Below, in pieces: positions 38,723 through 40,288 of a stretch of DNA of 40,288 nt (position 1 is the first letter of the stretch; each line of letters starts with the position of its first letter). The translations under genes were made by a program, and so were the position numbers. The notes under the pieces were generated by a model. The model saw only the letters and a list, made by a program, of their open reading frames with translations, was not told where the DNA came from and searched no databases. The DNA is from Methylococcaceae bacterium (GTDB lineage Bacteria > Pseudomonadota > Gammaproteobacteria > Methylococcales > Methylococcaceae). The DNA is taken from the NCBI GenBank assembly GCA_902810705.1, contig CADDYU010000020.1:1-40288 (forward strand), in the 5' to 3' direction.

Positions 38723-38899
38723 AGGCAGCAAACACGAGAAATAGGCCATCGCCCCCAAACCGTTGCCGAAGCTGCCGCCAGTGCCGCTTATAAACTCCCG
38801 CAAGGTTTTACCGAGCCGGAAAGAAGGCGGGGCCTTCATGGTTTCAAGCGGATAAGCAATCCTCAGCTTAGGAGGTCTTAATAAAAAATGGATCGAGAG

Positions 38900-38934
38900 C
38901 GGTTCGGCAGCTTAGGGTCGCCGAACCGTTTTTT
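38900..38934 (+). terminator. Intrinsic terminator, plus strand
   Basis: A 9-bp perfect stem CGGTTCGGC / GCCGAACCG (38900-38908, 38920-38928) with an 11-base loop is followed by six T. No long gene precedes it, so it ends a transcript from the FNR-box region or a small RNA. Confidence 0.9.
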
Positions 38935-39133
38935 GCTCTAAATTCGGGCTTTTGAAATTTTGTGGGGTAGCGATTTAAGCCTCAAGGAGTGCCTTTCAGG
39001 GCGGGTTGACCTTAATTTACGCGTGCGAAAATGAGAGGCACGCGTAGCGCTGCCTTCTGCCGGAACGTGCTCTGCGGCCAGTGGGCTGATATTTGTGGTA
39101 TAGTCGCGGTCTTGACCGAGCAAGGGGAAAACT

Positions 39134-39754
39134 ATGTTTTTTAAGGTAATACTGGCATGGTTGCTGATCGGCATTGCGCCTTTCGCGGCGCTGGCCGACA
39201 CCGTGGAAGAGGCCAAAAAAACCGTGGACCGGCTGAATGGCACGCTGATCGAGGTGATGAAAGGCAGCAAGCAGCTGGGCTATCAAGGCCGCTATAAAAG
39301 GCTCGAGCCGGTAGTCAAGGATGCCTTTGAATTCGAAGCGGTCTCCCAAATCGCCCTCGGTAGTCATTGGAAAAAATTGGATCGGGCGCAAAAAACCGCG
39401 TTCATTCAAAAGCTGACCGATCTCAGCATCGCCACCTACGCGGCCCAGTTCAAGGATTATGGGGGCGAATCCTTCAAGTTTGATTCTAGCCAGGATTTGA
39501 AGAACGGCCGTCTGATACTTCGTTACAATCTCGCGGCGCCTAAGGAAAAGCCCGTTAAATTCGAATACATCGTCAGTGATTTCAACGGCCAATGGCGAAT
39601 CATCAACATCATTGTCGATGGCATCAGCGATCTTGCCTTGAAGAAGGCCCAATACACCAGCGTCATCGATCGGGAAGGCTTTAATAGCTTGCTGGACAAG
39701 CTAGATCAGAAGATTGCGGATTATGCCAATAACGGCGGCGGTGGTCCGGGCTAG
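39134..39754 (+). CDS. mlaC: MlaC/Ttg2D-family phospholipid-binding protein (HpnM-like possible)
   Basis: 206 residues. A signal peptide (about residues 1-22, VILAWLLIGIAPFAALA) precedes a Tol_Tol_Ttg2-type domain: TVEEAKKTVDRLNGTLIEVM, FEFEAVSQIALGSHWKKL, IQKLTDLSIATYAAQF, QWRIINIIVDGISDLALKKA and REGFNSLLDKLDQKI. MlaC shuttles phospholipid between the outer membrane and the MlaFEDB transporter. The hopanoid-associated HpnM is a relative, and the solitary location (no mlaFEDB in the window) leaves that open. The gene is preceded by GGGG 7 bases before the ATG and is followed by a 190-base gap to tonB. Confidence 0.85.
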   Translation: MFFKVILAWLLIGIAPFAALADTVEEAKKTVDRLNGTLIEVMKGSKQLGYQGRYKRLEPVVKDAFEFEAVSQIALGSHWKKLDRAQKTAFIQKLTDLSIATYAAQFKDYGGESFKFDSSQDLKNGRLILRYNLAAPKEKPVKFEYIVSDFNGQWRIINIIVDGISDLALKKAQYTSVIDREGFNSLLDKLDQKIADYANNGGGGPG

Positions 39755-39944
39755 GCAGGGGAAACACCGTGAGTTAAACACCTTTGCCGGCTCCGTGCAG
39801 GTTGATGGACGGCTGCCTGACCGCGCCGATCTTGCCAGGTCCGCATGCCGTCTCCGTTAAGATTCGACCCAAAATTTCGTTCACTGCCTGACATTGAATG
39901 CTTTCGAGGTGCATCAAGCCGCCTTACGGAGCACGAATACGCTT

Positions 39945-40288
39945 ATGCGGACTCCGATGGCGTTGATCGGCTTGCCGGCCGATACGGCAGTCCCCATTCG
40001 ACGTCGCGGATTCCGCTATGGCTTGGCGGTCGTCCTTTCGGCGGCGCTGCATTTTACGGTCTGGCACTTCCGGGGGGTGTTGGAGCAGAAGCCGGAATCT
40101 AGGCCCAAGCCGGCCAAGGTCATAGAAGTATCGCTCGCGGCCGCCCCGAAACCGGTTCCCAGTTCTAAGGAATCAGAGCCGGAACCCAGGAAGGTCGAGC
40201 CCGTTTCCGCGCCGCCCAAAGCCTCGGCGCCCCCAAAGCCCGTCGTTCCGCCACGCCCGAAATCTCCGCCCAAGCCAAGACCCGCGGC
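39945..40288 (+). CDS. tonB: Energy transducer TonB, N-terminal part (cut by the window edge)
   Basis: The frame is open from an ATG at 39945 to the right edge, 114 residues visible. A short cytoplasmic tail ending in arginines is followed by one membrane helix (about residues 23-42, YGLAVVLSAALHFTVWHF). The His in SAALHF is the TonB-type conserved His. A KVIEVSLA stretch and a long Pro/Lys/Glu-rich spacer (PKPVPSSKESEPEP, PPRPKSPPKPRP) follow. The C-terminal TonB domain must lie outside the window. Other in-frame starts (GTG at 39909, ATG at 39957) are possible, and none has a clear ribosome site. TonB passes proton-motive energy to outer-membrane receptors. Confidence 0.85.
   Translation, partial: MRTPMALIGLPADTAVPIRRRGFRYGLAVVLSAALHFTVWHFRGVLEQKPESRPKPAKVIEVSLAAAPKPVPSSKESEPEPRKVEPVSAPPKASAPPKPVVPPRPKSPPKPRPA

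Larger units (their letters stand above)
38282..39133. other. Long intergenic region between sqr and the MlaC-like gene
   Basis: 852 bases. Besides the elements listed separately (FNR-type box, frameshifted small ORF, terminator), it holds the sqr and mlaC-like promoters and little else that is recognisable. A minus-strand frame of 43 codons (38708-38839, GKTLREFISGTGGSFGNGLG inside it) has no good ribosome site and overlaps the small plus-strand ORF. It may be real, but nothing supports it further. Confidence 0.6.

Noticed and set aside
38888..38941. 17-codon ORF with AGGAGG upstream (ATG at 38888)
   Set aside because: It runs through the terminator hairpin and T-run, which is better explained as a transcription stop.
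39845..40102. 85-codon plus-strand frame overlapping the tonB start
   Set aside because: No recognisable protein; the TonB frame has a membrane helix and proline-rich spacer.

Overview
The window is GC-rich, densely coding gammaproteobacterial chromosome. Three things point that way: a linear arginine pathway pair (argE-argA), a glnA-ntrB-ntrC nitrogen cluster of enteric/pseudomonad type, and recC-recB. A PEP-CTERM-type exopolysaccharide control module (sugar transferase, PrsK, PrsR) next to sugar-nucleotide genes, a sulfide:quinone oxidoreductase and an MlaC/HpnM-like protein would suit an environmental aerobe such as a Methylococcales methanotroph. No methane-oxidation gene lies in the window, so the taxonomic guess is only tentative. 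I see no tRNA, rRNA, insertion sequence, CRISPR array or prophage.

Left part (1-7295, all minus strand): a UDP-sugar dehydrogenase, a UDP-glucuronate-4-epimerase-like gene, mobB, moeA and galE form one tightly packed series with overlapping or short junctions. After a 222-base gap follow a YpfJ-type zinc metallopeptidase and cinA, which runs off the left edge. Molybdenum-cofactor genes are therefore embedded between sugar-nucleotide genes. A long, relatively A/T-rich intergenic region (7296-7891) separates this set from a plus-strand series: PEP-CTERM-associated sugar transferase, histidine kinase PrsK, sigma-54-dependent response regulator PrsR, and an SH3/coiled-coil membrane protein. After these come ilvD, argE and argA for amino-acid synthesis.

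Middle (18038-29887, almost all minus): trmL and glgP are adjacent. Then comes the nitrogen control block, read glnA -> terminator -> ntrB -> ntrC. Two near-identical 17-base NtrC-type palindromes sit upstream of glnA and just before ntrB, and glnA also has a -24/-12-like element. Then come a Nudix/ThiE-like fusion, an NAD(P)-binding protein, a small plus-strand cupin, a YqiA-like esterase and sdaA.

Right part: recC-recB (minus, no recD beside them), a type II-like sulfide:quinone oxidoreductase (minus), and an 852-base intergenic region. That region holds an FNR/ANR-type box, a probably frameshifted 30-codon membrane-peptide ORF and an intrinsic terminator. Last come an MlaC/HpnM-like gene and the 5' end of a tonB gene (both plus) at the right edge.

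The clearest system-level points are the PEP-CTERM-type regulation module, the paired NtrC operators, and the FNR-box/small-ORF/terminator unit upstream of the sulfide:quinone oxidoreductase.
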